Positions 7,206-16,130 are shown, numbered from the stretch's first letter. The stretch is DNA of 17,507 bases from Zymomonas sp. (GCA_027489105.1 JAIYAJ010000130.1:1-17507); one strand, 5' to 3'. Translations and numbers: made by a program. Notes: generated by a model not told the origin, from the letters alone.

Positions 7206-9314
7206 ATGAATGCCCCCGTTCACGGCTTCGATATCGCCGATGTCCATGCGATCGATGCCCATGGCCATCTCATCCGCTACTTCGGCCAGGGCGCCGGATG
7301 GCGCTTCGCGACGCTTCTCGAAAAGGAGCCCGAGACGATCGAATGGATCGACAGTTTCGAGCCGGGAGATCTCTTCTGGGACATCGGCGCGAATGTCGGC
7401 ATCTATTCGATCTACGCGGCGGCCCGGGCCATCCGGACATTTTCGTTCGAGCCGCACTTCGCCAATTATGGTCAGCTCTGCGCCACCATCGCGCTGAACG
7501 ATGTCCAGCATCTCGTCACCCCGCTGTGCCTGGCCTTCGCCAGCGGCAAGTCGGTCAGCGAGATGAACCTCGCCAGCCTCGATGTCGGAACATCGATGAG
7601 CAATTTCGGGGCCGCGCTCGATTTCCGGGGCAATGCCTTCAATCCCGCCTTTCGCCAGGGCATGGTCGGCTATGACATCGACAGCTTTGTCGCCGACTTC
7701 GGGATGGAGGTTCCGACCCACATCAAGATCGATGTCGACGGGATCGAACTCGCGATCGTCGAAGGCGCACGCCGCACCCTGGCGGATCCGCGTGTGAGAT
7801 CGGTCTCGATCGAACTGATCGACAGTGACGAGCGTCAGGTGGCCGCCGTGACCGAGATATTGGAGAGCGCCGGCCTGCGCTTCGTCCATAAGCGACAGAA
7901 CGCCGCCTTCGCCACGCCCGAAACGCGGGACGTGCTCAACTTCCTCTTTCACCGCGATCCCGAAGCCTATCGGGCCCGCGCCTTGCCTACCGCATCGCCA
8001 GATCCGGCCGAGTCCGAAGATGCGTTGGTTACGACCGATCAGATCATCGACGGGATCGTTGCCCGCATCGCCTCCGCCCATCTCGACGACGACCCATGCG
8101 GCAACATCTACGTCCAGGATCTGCTGCCCGCATCGGTCTATCGTGAACTGCTATCGCGACTGCCCGACGACGGCGTGCTGGACCCGATCGAGCATCCCGA
8201 TGCCATAGACGAGTACGGCCAGGTGACCCGCCTGCTGCTCGACCTCACGCACGAGACGCTGTGGCGGCTTCCCGAAGATGACCAGCCCTTCTGGGAGGCG
8301 ATGATCGAGGTGTTCACATCGCCGCGCATCGCCGCCGCGATTACCGCCAAATTCGGCGGAACGCTGGCCGATCGTTTCGACGGCCAGATTCCCGAGTTGG
8401 TGGCCGTCCCGATCCTCTATCGCGATAAGCCCGGCTACCGCATCGGCATTCACCCGGACGCGGCCACCAAGGTGGCAACGCTCCAATTCTACCTGCCGCA
8501 GGACGAGAGCCAGTCCCACCTCGGCACCGTCTTCCACCGCCGGTCGGGCGAGGCATTCGAGCGCCTGAAACAAAATGCCTTTCTGCCCAACAGCGGCTAT
8601 GCCTTCGTCCGCACCGAAGAGAGCTGGCACAGCGTCGATCGCCTGGGTGCCGAAGAGCGGGATCGCAACACGATCGCGCTCACCTTCTACATCAAGGGTC
8701 AGGAATATCGGTCACAGCCCTGCGCAACCGGTCCCGTGCGCTGGTCGGCACATTATACGCCGCAGTTCAGCCGAGCGATTCAGTCGCTGACGGCCGGTTT
8801 CGAACGCCGCGACGATGTCGCGTCCCTCTTCGCGGAAAACGGCGTCGGCGTCGAACTCGGGGTCGCGGCAGGCGATTTTTCGGAGCGGTTGCTGCGCTTC
8901 CCGCACATCGCGCATCTCTACAGCATCGACATGTGGGCCGGCGACCGTGGCCATGGGATCGACCAGTATCGCGAAGCGGTGATGCGGCTCGATCCCTATC
9001 GGGAGCGCAACAGCGTCCTGAAGATGCGCTTCGACGAGGCGCTTCCGCTCTTCCCGGACGGTTCGCTCGATTTCATCTATGTCGATGGCTATGCCCATGA
9101 TGGACAGCTCAATGGAGCCACCTTCCGCGACTGGTTCCCGAAGCTGAAGCCCGGCGGTGTCTTTTCCGGCGACGACTACTCCCCCGAATGGCCGCTGGTC
9201 GTGGAGGCCGTGAATGCTTTCTGCGCCGAGCAGGGGCTGGAACTGCATGTGATCGACTGCCAGGAGGATAGCTGGAACTCGCGCTATCCGACCTGGTTCG
9301 CGATCAAGCCCTGA
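7206..9314 (+). CDS. Three-domain fusion: FkbM methyltransferase, 2OG-Fe(II) oxygenase-like, class I methyltransferase
   Basis: This 702-aa cytoplasmic-looking protein joins three apparent enzymes. Domain 1 (about 45-250) is an FkbM-family O-methyltransferase with LFWDIGANVGIYSIY (56-70), FSFEP (79-83) and IKIDVDGIELAIVEGA (173-188). Domain 2 (about 275-500) resembles 2-oxoglutarate/Fe(II) oxygenases: IYVQDLLPASVYRELL at its start, an HxD pair in IGIHPD (H416, D418), a distal H475 in ESWHSV and R487 in RNTIALTFY as the likely 2OG-binding arginine. Domain 3 (about 540-702) is a Methyltransf_24-like fold with VELGVAAGDFS (549-559), LYSIDMW, FIYVDGYAHDG (623-633) and LKPGGVFSGDDY (647-658). All key residues look intact, so two methylations and one hydroxylation or oxidation of a shared substrate are plausible. 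The substrate is unknown; a sugar in a surface glycan or a glycosylated protein is inferred from the family and neighbours. Confidence 0.8.
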   Translation: MNAPVHGFDIADVHAIDAHGHLIRYFGQGAGWRFATLLEKEPETIEWIDSFEPGDLFWDIGANVGIYSIYAAARAIRTFSFEPHFANYGQLCATIALNDVQHLVTPLCLAFASGKSVSEMNLASLDVGTSMSNFGAALDFRGNAFNPAFRQGMVGYDIDSFVADFGMEVPTHIKIDVDGIELAIVEGARRTLADPRVRSVSIELIDSDERQVAAVTEILESAGLRFVHKRQNAAFATPETRDVLNFLFHRDPEAYRARALPTASPDPAESEDALVTTDQIIDGIVARIASAHLDDDPCGNIYVQDLLPASVYRELLSRLPDDGVLDPIEHPDAIDEYGQVTRLLLDLTHETLWRLPEDDQPFWEAMIEVFTSPRIAAAITAKFGGTLADRFDGQIPELVAVPILYRDKPGYRIGIHPDAATKVATLQFYLPQDESQSHLGTVFHRRSGEAFERLKQNAFLPNSGYAFVRTEESWHSVDRLGAEERDRNTIALTFYIKGQEYRSQPCATGPVRWSAHYTPQFSRAIQSLTAGFERRDDVASLFAENGVGVELGVAAGDFSERLLRFPHIAHLYSIDMWAGDRGHGIDQYREAVMRLDPYRERNSVLKMRFDEALPLFPDGSLDFIYVDGYAHDGQLNGATFRDWFPKLKPGGVFSGDDYSPEWPLVVEAVNAFCAEQGLELHVIDCQEDSWNSRYPTWFAIKP

Positions 9315-9319
9315 CGCAC

Positions 9320-10330
9320 ATGGCATCCTTGCCCCGACAGATATTGGCCGCGCCGCAGAGGCACGCCCAAACGGCGGCGATCCTGGCGAGCGGGCGACAG
9401 GTGATCGACCTCGAGGCACGGTCGCTGTTCCAGCTGCGTGATGCGCTGGACGAGACTTTCGCCAATGCCGTGTCGCTGATCCTTGCGACCCGGGGACGCG
9501 TGGTCGTCAGCGGCATGGGCAAGTCGGGGCATGTCGCGCGCAAGATGGCGGCGACCTTCGCCTCGACCGGCACGCCGGCCATCTTCGTCCATCCGGGCGA
9601 GGCGGCCCATGGCGATCTCGGCATGCTCCTGGCCGGCGACCTGCTGATCGCCCTGTCCAATTCCGGTGCCACGCCGGAGTTGCGGCCGATCACCGACTAT
9701 GCGCGCGACATCAGCTGCCCGATCGTCGCGATCAGCGCACAGCGGCATTCGCCGCTCGCGCAAGGGTCGACCGTCCCGATCATACTGCCGCCGGTCCGGG
9801 AGAGCTGCCCGGTCAACATCTCCCCGACCACCTCGACCACCCTCATGCTCGCGCTCGGCGACGCGCTGGCAGTCGCGACGATGGAACGGCGCGGCATCAC
9901 CCGCGAACAGCTCGAACGGCTGCATCCGGGCGGTTCGATCGGGCTGCGCCTGCTGCCGGTGAACGAGATCATGCATGCCGGAGACCGGCTGCCTCTCGTG
10001 GGGGCAACGACGCCGATGCGCGATGCGATCGTCGTCATGACCGAGAAAAGCCTGGGCATTGCCGGGGTCGTCGATACTGATGGGCGCTTGGTTGGAACGA
10101 TCACCGATGGCGACCTGCGGCGCAATGTGGACCGCCTGTTCACCAGCCGCGCTGCCGACGTGATGACGCGCGGGCCCAAGACGGTGCCCGACGGCACCTA
10201 TGCGGAGGATGCGCTGTCGATCCTGACGACCAACAAGATCACTGCCTTGTTCGTCATGGATCATGTCGATCCTGATCGCCCCGTCGGACTGGTCCACATC
10301 CATGATTTCCATAGGCTTGGGATGGTCTGA
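9320..10330 (+). CDS. kdsD: Arabinose-5-phosphate isomerase (KdsD/KpsF/GutQ family)
   Basis: This enzyme interconverts ribulose 5-phosphate and arabinose 5-phosphate, the first committed step to Kdo. The 336 aa form an N-terminal SIS sugar-isomerase domain (about 40-185) with SGMGKSGH (64-71), HPGEAAHGDLGM (91-102), SNSGATPE (113-120) and SPTTSTT (168-174), then LHPGGSIG (201-208), whose histidine matches the E. coli KdsD catalytic His193. Two CBS domains follow (about 215-270 and 278-335), with TDGDLRR (262-268) typical. Length is normal for the family. The ATG comes five bases after the stop of the fusion gene and lacks a good ribosome site, so translation may depend on coupling. Sphingomonads usually lack classical LPS, so Kdo here may serve a capsule or other glycan; that is inference. 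KdsD and KpsF paralogues cannot be separated by eye. Confidence 0.9.
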   Translation: MASLPRQILAAPQRHAQTAAILASGRQVIDLEARSLFQLRDALDETFANAVSLILATRGRVVVSGMGKSGHVARKMAATFASTGTPAIFVHPGEAAHGDLGMLLAGDLLIALSNSGATPELRPITDYARDISCPIVAISAQRHSPLAQGSTVPIILPPVRESCPVNISPTTSTTLMLALGDALAVATMERRGITREQLERLHPGGSIGLRLLPVNEIMHAGDRLPLVGATTPMRDAIVVMTEKSLGIAGVVDTDGRLVGTITDGDLRRNVDRLFTSRAADVMTRGPKTVPDGTYAEDALSILTTNKITALFVMDHVDPDRPVGLVHIHDFHRLGMV

Positions 10331-10386
10331 CGTCGACTGCACGCCACGGGCTGGCGGCGGCGGAGATTTGCGCTAGCCTGTCGCGG

Positions 10387-11079
10387 ATGGACCGACCGAC
10401 GACCGATCCCGCCACCGATGCGAGCGGCCACCGCGCGCGGCTGCGCAAGCGGCTGATCGAGGGTGGCCCCGATGCCCTGCTCGACCATGAGCTGGTCGAA
10501 TATCTGCTGGCGCTGACGATCCCGCGTGTCGACACCAAGCCCACCGCCCGGAAATTGCTCGACGAATTCGGGGGTCTCGGCCCGCTGCTGTCGGCCGACG
10601 CCGAATCGCTGCGCCGGGCGGACGTCAGCGATGCAGCCATAGCAGGCATCAAGATCGCCGAAGCCGCCGCCCTGCGCCTGCTTCGCAGCGAGGTGAAGGA
10701 TCGCCCGATCCTGTCCGACTGGCAGGCACTGGCCAACTATCTCCATGCCGACATGGCGCACCGCATGGTCGAGCGCGTGCGCGTCCTGCACCTCAATACC
10801 AAGAATGTCCTCATCCGCGACGAGCTGGTATCGGAAGGGTCGGTCGACCAGGCGGCCGTGCATGTGCGCGAAATCATCCGCCGCGCGCTGGAGCTTGGCT
10901 CGGCGGCGCTGATCATCGTCCACAACCATCCCTCGGGCGATCCGGAGCCGAGCCGGCAGGACATCGCCCTGACCCAGGAACTCGTCGCCGCCGCCCGTCC
11001 GTTGGGGATCAGCATCCACGACCATATCGTGGTGGGCACCAAGGGGCAGACAAGCCTCAGGAGCCGTGGCCTGATGTGA
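10387..11079 (+). CDS. radC: RadC family JAMM/MPN+ domain protein
   Basis: This 230-aa protein has an N-terminal helix-hairpin-helix-like region (about 15-100) and a C-terminal JAMM metalloprotease-like domain (about 105-230). The metal motif HNHPSGDPEPSRQD (179-192) is complete, giving H179, H181 and D192 as ligands, with E150 in VSEGSVD as the likely catalytic glutamate. The family was named for DNA repair, but its real role is not settled and the activity of the JAMM site is unclear. Length is typical. It starts 56 bases after kdsD. A GCTA element (10372-10375) lies just upstream of the ATG, so transcription could start almost at the start codon, giving a very short leader. It is a housekeeping gene with no evident link to the glycan genes. 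Confidence 0.93.
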   Translation: MDRPTTDPATDASGHRARLRKRLIEGGPDALLDHELVEYLLALTIPRVDTKPTARKLLDEFGGLGPLLSADAESLRRADVSDAAIAGIKIAEAAALRLLRSEVKDRPILSDWQALANYLHADMAHRMVERVRVLHLNTKNVLIRDELVSEGSVDQAAVHVREIIRRALELGSAALIIVHNHPSGDPEPSRQDIALTQELVAAARPLGISIHDHIVVGTKGQTSLRSRGLM

Positions 11080-11095
11080 ATGGTCCGCCGCGCGA

Positions 11096-11120
11096 TTGCC
11101 GCCCGCAGCGCCCTCTGCTA
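11096..11120 (+). promoter_or_regulatory. Putative purB promoter
   Basis: TTGCCG (11096-11101) and GCTA (11117-11120), 15 bases apart, resemble the Caulobacter-type housekeeping promoter (TTGaC-like, then GCTAnA). The elements lie about 40-60 bases before the purB ATG, and AAGGA (11148-11152) sits six bases before that ATG. The match is approximate and made by eye. Confidence 0.35.
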
Positions 11121-11158
11121 GGCGCGCCCGCATATCGGCACTCGAACAAGGACAGGCT

Positions 11159-12457
<1,299 letters not shown>

Positions 12458-12482
12458 ACCCGATCGGGCGATTGTCATGAAT

Positions 12483-12512
12483 GGGATTGCCGGGCATCTG
12501 TTCGGCAATCCC
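12483..12512 (+). terminator. Stem-loop after purB, possible terminator
   Basis: GGGATTGCCG (12483-12492) and CGGCAATCCC (12503-12512) form a perfect 10-bp stem with a 10-base loop, 25 bases after the purB stop. No run of T follows on either strand, so it is either a hairpin that works without a U-tract or an RNA-stabilising 3' end. Confidence 0.55.
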
Positions 12513-12553
12513 CGCTCATACCGAGCGGTGATGGCATAGGGGACCGCCGAGCC

Positions 12554-13549
12554 ATGCCGGTCGCACCGATCCTGGTGCTCATCGTCAACTATCGCACCGC
12601 CGCGCTGACGCTGCAGGCGCTCGAAGCGCTGCTGCCCGAGGTCCGCGCGCGGGGTGATGTGGAGATCTGCATCGTCGATAATGGCTCGGGCGACGGATCT
12701 GCAACGGAATTGGCTGGGGGAATCGCAAGGCTGGGCGCCGGAGACTGCTGCCGGCTGCTCGCGCTCCCCGGCAATGGAGGCTTCGCTGCGGGCAACAATG
12801 CGGGCCTGCTGGACTACAGGGAGCGCGCCACCAACGGCGCACTCCCGCGCCTCACCTGGCTGCTGAATCCCGACACGATTGCGCAACCCGGCGCTTCGAC
12901 GACGCTGGCCGACTTTCTCGAAGGTCATCCGGGCGCGGGCCTCGCCGGTGGCCGCTGCCTCCGCCCCGACGGGTCGATCCGCCACAGCGCCTTCCGCTTC
13001 CACAGCCCGTTGAGCGAGTTTCTGTGCGAACTCGACTTCGGGCCGCTGCGTAGCCATTTCTCGCGCTATGACGTGGCGCTGCCGCTGTCCGATGAACCGT
13101 TCCGGGCGGAGTGGCTGTCAGGCTCGAACCTGATGATCCGTGACACGGTGTTTGAGGCGATCGGCCTCTTCGACAGCGGCTATTTCCTCTATTTCGAAGA
13201 GACCGATTTCTGCGCGCGCGCGGCCGATGCCGGCTTCGAGGCCTGGCATGTCCCCGACAGCGCGATCGTCCATCTCGGTGGTCAGGCGACCGGCTTCACC
13301 GAAGAGCGCCCGAAGCGCCGCCCCCGCTACTGGTTCGCCTCGCGCGCGCGCTTCTTCCTGCGCCGCCATGGGGTGGCCAAGACCCATCTCGCCAATCTGC
13401 TGTGGCTGATCGCCCACCCGCTCGGCCGCCTGATCGCCGCCATGCGCGGACGCCCGCGCCATGATCCACCGCGGCTCTGGCTCGACTTTCTGACCTATCA
13501 TTATGGCCCCGGCGGCCTGATGTATCGGTCGCGCGGGGTGTCGGCTTGA
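12554..13549 (+). CDS. Family 2 glycosyltransferase (WbbL/rhamnosyltransferase-like)
   Basis: This 331-aa GT-A glycosyltransferase probably adds a sugar from a nucleotide donor to a polysaccharide or lipid-linked glycan on the cytoplasmic side. It shows VLIVNYRT at the first strand, VDNGSGDGS (41-49), GGFAAGNNAG (75-84), the metal-site-like LNPDT (104-108), WLSGSNLMIR (187-196), the acceptor-site FEETDFCAR (214-222) and a conserved IVHLGG histidine (about 239-244). No membrane segment is clear, though LANLLWLIAHPLGRLIA (about 283-299) is a weak amphipathic stretch. The donor cannot be told from sequence. The stop overlaps the following sulfotransferase start, so the two are probably made together and act on the same glycan. 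It begins 96 bases after purB, downstream of a hairpin, suggesting its own promoter. Confidence 0.88.
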   Translation: MPVAPILVLIVNYRTAALTLQALEALLPEVRARGDVEICIVDNGSGDGSATELAGGIARLGAGDCCRLLALPGNGGFAAGNNAGLLDYRERATNGALPRLTWLLNPDTIAQPGASTTLADFLEGHPGAGLAGGRCLRPDGSIRHSAFRFHSPLSEFLCELDFGPLRSHFSRYDVALPLSDEPFRAEWLSGSNLMIRDTVFEAIGLFDSGYFLYFEETDFCARAADAGFEAWHVPDSAIVHLGGQATGFTEERPKRRPRYWFASRARFFLRRHGVAKTHLANLLWLIAHPLGRLIAAMRGRPRHDPPRLWLDFLTYHYGPGGLMYRSRGVSA

Positions 13550-14418
13550 CCGACGCCGGGCTGCCCCATTTCCTGATCATCGGCGCTATGAAGGCCGCGA
13601 CGAGCACGCTGCAGGCGCAGCTCGCCGCCCAGCCCGGCATCTTCATGTCCACACCGAAGGAACCCAATTTCTTCAGCGACGACGAGCAATGGCTGCGGGG
13701 AATCGACTGGTATAGCAGCCTCTTCACGGCAGCGCCCGCCGACGCGGTCCGGGGCGAAGCCAGCACCCACTACACCAAGCTGCCCGATCTGCCGCTGGCG
13801 GTGCCCCGCGCCCGGGAAACACTCGCCGCGCCGCGCCTGATCTACCTCATGCGCCATCCGATTGAACGGCTTATCTCGCACTACAGCCATCTCTGGCTGG
13901 AAAATGGCGTGGCGGAACCGATCGAGCAGGCGATTGCGCGACGTCCCGAACTCGTCGATTATGGTCGCTATGCCATGCAGCTGCGCCCGTGGATCGCCGC
14001 CTTCGGCAAGCAGGCGATCCTGCCGATGTTCGCCGAGCGACTGGCCACACAACCGCAACAGGAACTGGAGCGCGCCGCCGCCTTCATCGGCCATCGGGGA
14101 CCGGTCGCCTGGCGAGCCGATCTGGCGTCGCGCAACGCATCGAGCCAGCGCCTGCGCGACGATCCCCTGCGCGACCGGATCATCGATCAACCGCTGCTGG
14201 CCGCTATCCGCCGGACAATGATCCCACAGGCCGTCCGCGATCGCGTCAAGCGGCTCTGGCAGATGCCCGCCCGTCCCGTCCTGTCAGCCGAAACGCGCGC
14301 CAGCCTCGCCCAAATCTTCGATCCAGACCTCGCTTCATTGGGAGAGATGCTGGGCTGCCGCCTCGATTGCGCCAATTTCGTCGACGCCGTGCAGGAAAAG
14401 CCGCTCGACTGGGCCTGA
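13546..14418 (+). CDS. Sulfotransferase family protein
   Basis: This 290-aa protein looks like a PAPS-dependent sulfotransferase that would place sulfate on a sugar or other hydroxyl. The 5'-phosphosulfate loop is FLIIGAMKAATST (9-21) with K16 as the probable catalytic lysine. KEPNFF (38-43) and GEASTHY (70-76) follow, and RHPIERLISHY (103-113) is the 3'-phosphate binding region. The start appears to be TTG at 13546, which overlaps the upstream stop as TTGA. The next ATG, at residue 15, would cut into the PAPS loop, so it cannot be the start. The overlap indicates coupling with the glycosyltransferase. The gene ends in a palindrome shared with convergent proC. Acceptor unknown; a sulfated surface polysaccharide is the simplest inference. 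Confidence 0.85.
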   Translation: MTDAGLPHFLIIGAMKAATSTLQAQLAAQPGIFMSTPKEPNFFSDDEQWLRGIDWYSSLFTAAPADAVRGEASTHYTKLPDLPLAVPRARETLAAPRLIYLMRHPIERLISHYSHLWLENGVAEPIEQAIARRPELVDYGRYAMQLRPWIAAFGKQAILPMFAERLATQPQQELERAAAFIGHRGPVAWRADLASRNASSQRLRDDPLRDRIIDQPLLAAIRRTMIPQAVRDRVKRLWQMPARPVLSAETRASLAQIFDPDLASLGEMLGCRLDCANFVDAVQEKPLDWA

Positions 14419-14427
14419 CGTCAGGCC
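14412..14427. terminator. Perfect 16-bp palindrome at convergent stop codons
   Basis: GGCCTGACGTCAGGCC is a perfect palindrome. The sulfotransferase stop TGA (14416-14418) and the proC stop (14421-14423, read on the minus strand) lie inside it, two bases apart. As RNA it folds from either strand into a 6-bp stem with an ACGT loop, so it may act as a bidirectional 3' end. There is no strong T-run. Confidence 0.45.
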
Positions 14428-15227
14428 TTGCGCGCCGCCGCCGCCAGTTCGGCGTTGCGGCGGGCCGATGCCGCCAGCGTGTCGCGAAGAAGGGCCTTCA
14501 ACCGGTCATCGGCGTCGAGGACGTTGAGCCCTTCGCGTGTGCTGCCGCCGGGGCTGGCGACGCGGTCCGCGAGCACGTCCGGCCCTTCATCGGACGTGGC
14601 GGCGAGCAGGCCGGATCCCTTCACCGTCGCGGTAGCAAGCCGCAGCGCCTGATCCGCAGGCAGGCCCAGCGCCTCGCCCGCCTGTGCCATCGCCTCGATG
14701 AAACGGAACAGGAAGCCGGGTCCGCAACCCGACAAAGCGGTGACGGCGTCGAACAGCCCCTCGTCGTCGATCCATTCTACCAGCCCGAGCGGCGCCACGA
14801 GCGCGGCCGCTTCGTCGCGCACAGCCGGCGGCGCATCGGCCGAATAGAGCGCGGTCACCCCTTCACTGATCGAAACGGGAAGGTTGGGCATGGCCCTTAC
14901 GGTCGATGCCGCGCCAAAGCCATCGCTCAGCGTGCGCGTCTCTACGCCCGCGAGGATCGACAACAACAAACGCGGCGAACGCTGCCTGCTAGCGAAGCTC
15001 GGCGTAACGGCATCCAGCTGCTGCGGCTTGACCGCGAGCACGAGAATGTCGGGACCGTCTCCGTCGGCGGGCAGCGTACGGAGCAGATCGACACCGTCCG
15101 GCACGTCCGCAACGAACGGATCGATCACGCTGATCTTGCCGTCAAACCCGGCCGCCAGCCAACCGCGCAACATCGCACCGCCCATATTGCCGGCGCCGAC
15201 GAGCCAGAGGCTCTTGCCCCCCGCCAT
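14421..15227 (-). CDS. proC: Pyrroline-5-carboxylate reductase
   Basis: This enzyme reduces pyrroline-5-carboxylate to proline with NAD(P)H, the last step of proline synthesis. It has 268 aa, the usual length. An N-terminal Rossmann fold shows LWLVGAGNMGGAML (7-20), followed by LVLAVKPQQ, SILAGVET, the family motif RAMPNLPVSI and GVTALY. The dimerising C-terminal domain contains TALSGCGPGF and ASPGGSTREGL, in which the residue before GL is E instead of the usual A. It starts four bases after the stop of the YbjN-like gene, so they probably share a transcript. Its 3' end meets the sulfotransferase gene head-on. Confidence 0.96.
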   Translation of the reverse strand: MAGGKSLWLVGAGNMGGAMLRGWLAAGFDGKISVIDPFVADVPDGVDLLRTLPADGDGPDILVLAVKPQQLDAVTPSFASRQRSPRLLLSILAGVETRTLSDGFGAASTVRAMPNLPVSISEGVTALYSADAPPAVRDEAAALVAPLGLVEWIDDEGLFDAVTALSGCGPGFLFRFIEAMAQAGEALGLPADQALRLATATVKGSGLLAATSDEGPDVLADRVASPGGSTREGLNVLDADDRLKALLRDTLAASARRNAELAAAARKA

Positions 15228-15231
15228 GGCC

Positions 15232-15744
15232 TCAGGCCTCGCCCTGGGTATCGATCATCGCCGCAGCGATCGCTTCCTGCGGCGTCTTGTCGCTCCACAG
15301 CACGAACTGGAACACCGGGTAGAAGCGCTCGCATTCGTCGATGCCCGCTTCGATCAGCGTCTCTGCCTGGTCCAGGCCCAGCGTGGCATCGCCCGACTGG
15401 CTGTCAAGCAGCGCGGCATGGCGAAACAGCACCATCGACGAGCTTGTCCACATCTCGAAATGGCCGAGCCACAGCTGCTCGTTGATCAGCCCCATCGTCT
15501 CGTACATCGCACCACGCTTGTCGGCGGTGACGCGAATATCGGGCAAGACGAGGAACTGCAGGACGCGATCTTCCTCGCGCCACACGGCGCGCAGTTCGTA
15601 CTGCGCCCAGCTCCCTTGGAACTGCGCGACGATTTCTTCGTCCCCCGCGCGCTGATATTCCCATCCCCGCGCGGAGAAATAATGTTCGAGCATATCGATC
15701 GGCGCGCTTGCGTCTCGCGCGGACTCGAAATCATCGACGTCCAT
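15232..15744 (-). CDS. YbjN domain-containing protein
   Basis: This is a 170-aa soluble acidic protein of the YbjN family, related to type III secretion chaperone-like folds. It begins MDVDDFESARDASAPIDMLE and contains HYFSARGWEYQRAGDEEIVA and a conserved WAQYELRAVWREEDRVLQF stretch, then NEQLWLGHFEMW typical of the alphaproteobacterial members. No signal peptide or membrane segment is seen. The molecular role of the family is not established; E. coli YbjN is linked to stress and motility regulation. The start at 15744 has GGAG about 11 bases upstream. proC follows after four bases, a conserved-looking pairing that hints at shared expression but not at shared function. Confidence 0.85.
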   Translation of the reverse strand: MDVDDFESARDASAPIDMLEHYFSARGWEYQRAGDEEIVAQFQGSWAQYELRAVWREEDRVLQFLVLPDIRVTADKRGAMYETMGLINEQLWLGHFEMWTSSSMVLFRHAALLDSQSGDATLGLDQAETLIEAGIDECERFYPVFQFVLWSDKTPQEAIAAAMIDTQGEA

Positions 15745-15839
15745 CAGGGGCTATACTCCGTTGCCCACCAGAGGGTCACTCCGTGGCTCGGAATGCCATG
15801 CAATTCAACCCGCAAGGGCCATAAAGCTGTGGATAGCTG

Positions 15840-16097
15840 TCAGGGCTTCGCCATGCCGGCCGCCGCTTCCAGCGCCGCGATGCGGGCCTTGAGCTCTTCG
15901 GCTTCGTCGCGGGCGGCGGCGGCCATCGCCTTCACCGCTTCGAATTCCTCGCGGCTGACGAAGTCCATCCCCGCGATCCACTCGCGCGTGCGCTCCTTGA
16001 AAGCGGACTCGGCTTCGCGGCCAACACCGGCCAGCGTCCCCGCCGCGCCGTTCATCAGCTTGACGAAATCGTCGAAAAGGCGGTTTTCGGACTGCAT
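15840..16097 (-). CDS. ubiK: Ubiquinone biosynthesis accessory factor UbiK (BMFP/YqiC family)
   Basis: This 85-aa protein begins MQSENRLFDDFVKLMNGAAG, an amphipathic N-terminal helix, and ends in a charged coiled coil (about 45-80, VSREEFEAVKAMAAAARDE then ELKARIAALEAAAG), the standard BMFP layout. UbiK forms a complex with UbiJ in E. coli and supports aerobic ubiquinone synthesis, probably as a membrane-associated lipid-binding factor. The ATG at 16097 has GAGGA seven bases upstream, so it is preferred over a TTG two codons earlier. The gene lies 33 bases after tspO and 95 bases before the YbjN-like gene, all leftward. Confidence 0.9.
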   Translation of the reverse strand: MQSENRLFDDFVKLMNGAAGTLAGVGREAESAFKERTREWIAGMDFVSREEFEAVKAMAAAARDEAEELKARIAALEAAAGMAKP

Positions 16098-16130
16098 GAT
16101 CAATTCCTCGTCAAGCCGCGCTGGGCGGCG

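Noticed and set aside
7035..8081. Minus-strand 348-aa open frame opposite the FkbM domain
   Set aside because: It is antisense to a domain with intact motifs and has no ribosome site or neighbours supporting expression.
13989..15485. Plus-strand 498-aa open frame crossing the sulfotransferase, proC and YbjN-like genes
   Set aside because: It runs through three genes with strong family motifs in other frames, is arginine-rich, and shows no fold-like pattern.
15828..15836. DnaA-box-like sequence (CTATCCACA on the minus strand) between ubiK and the YbjN-like gene
   Set aside because: It is a single near-match with no clustered copies or AT-rich stretch, so there is no case for an origin.
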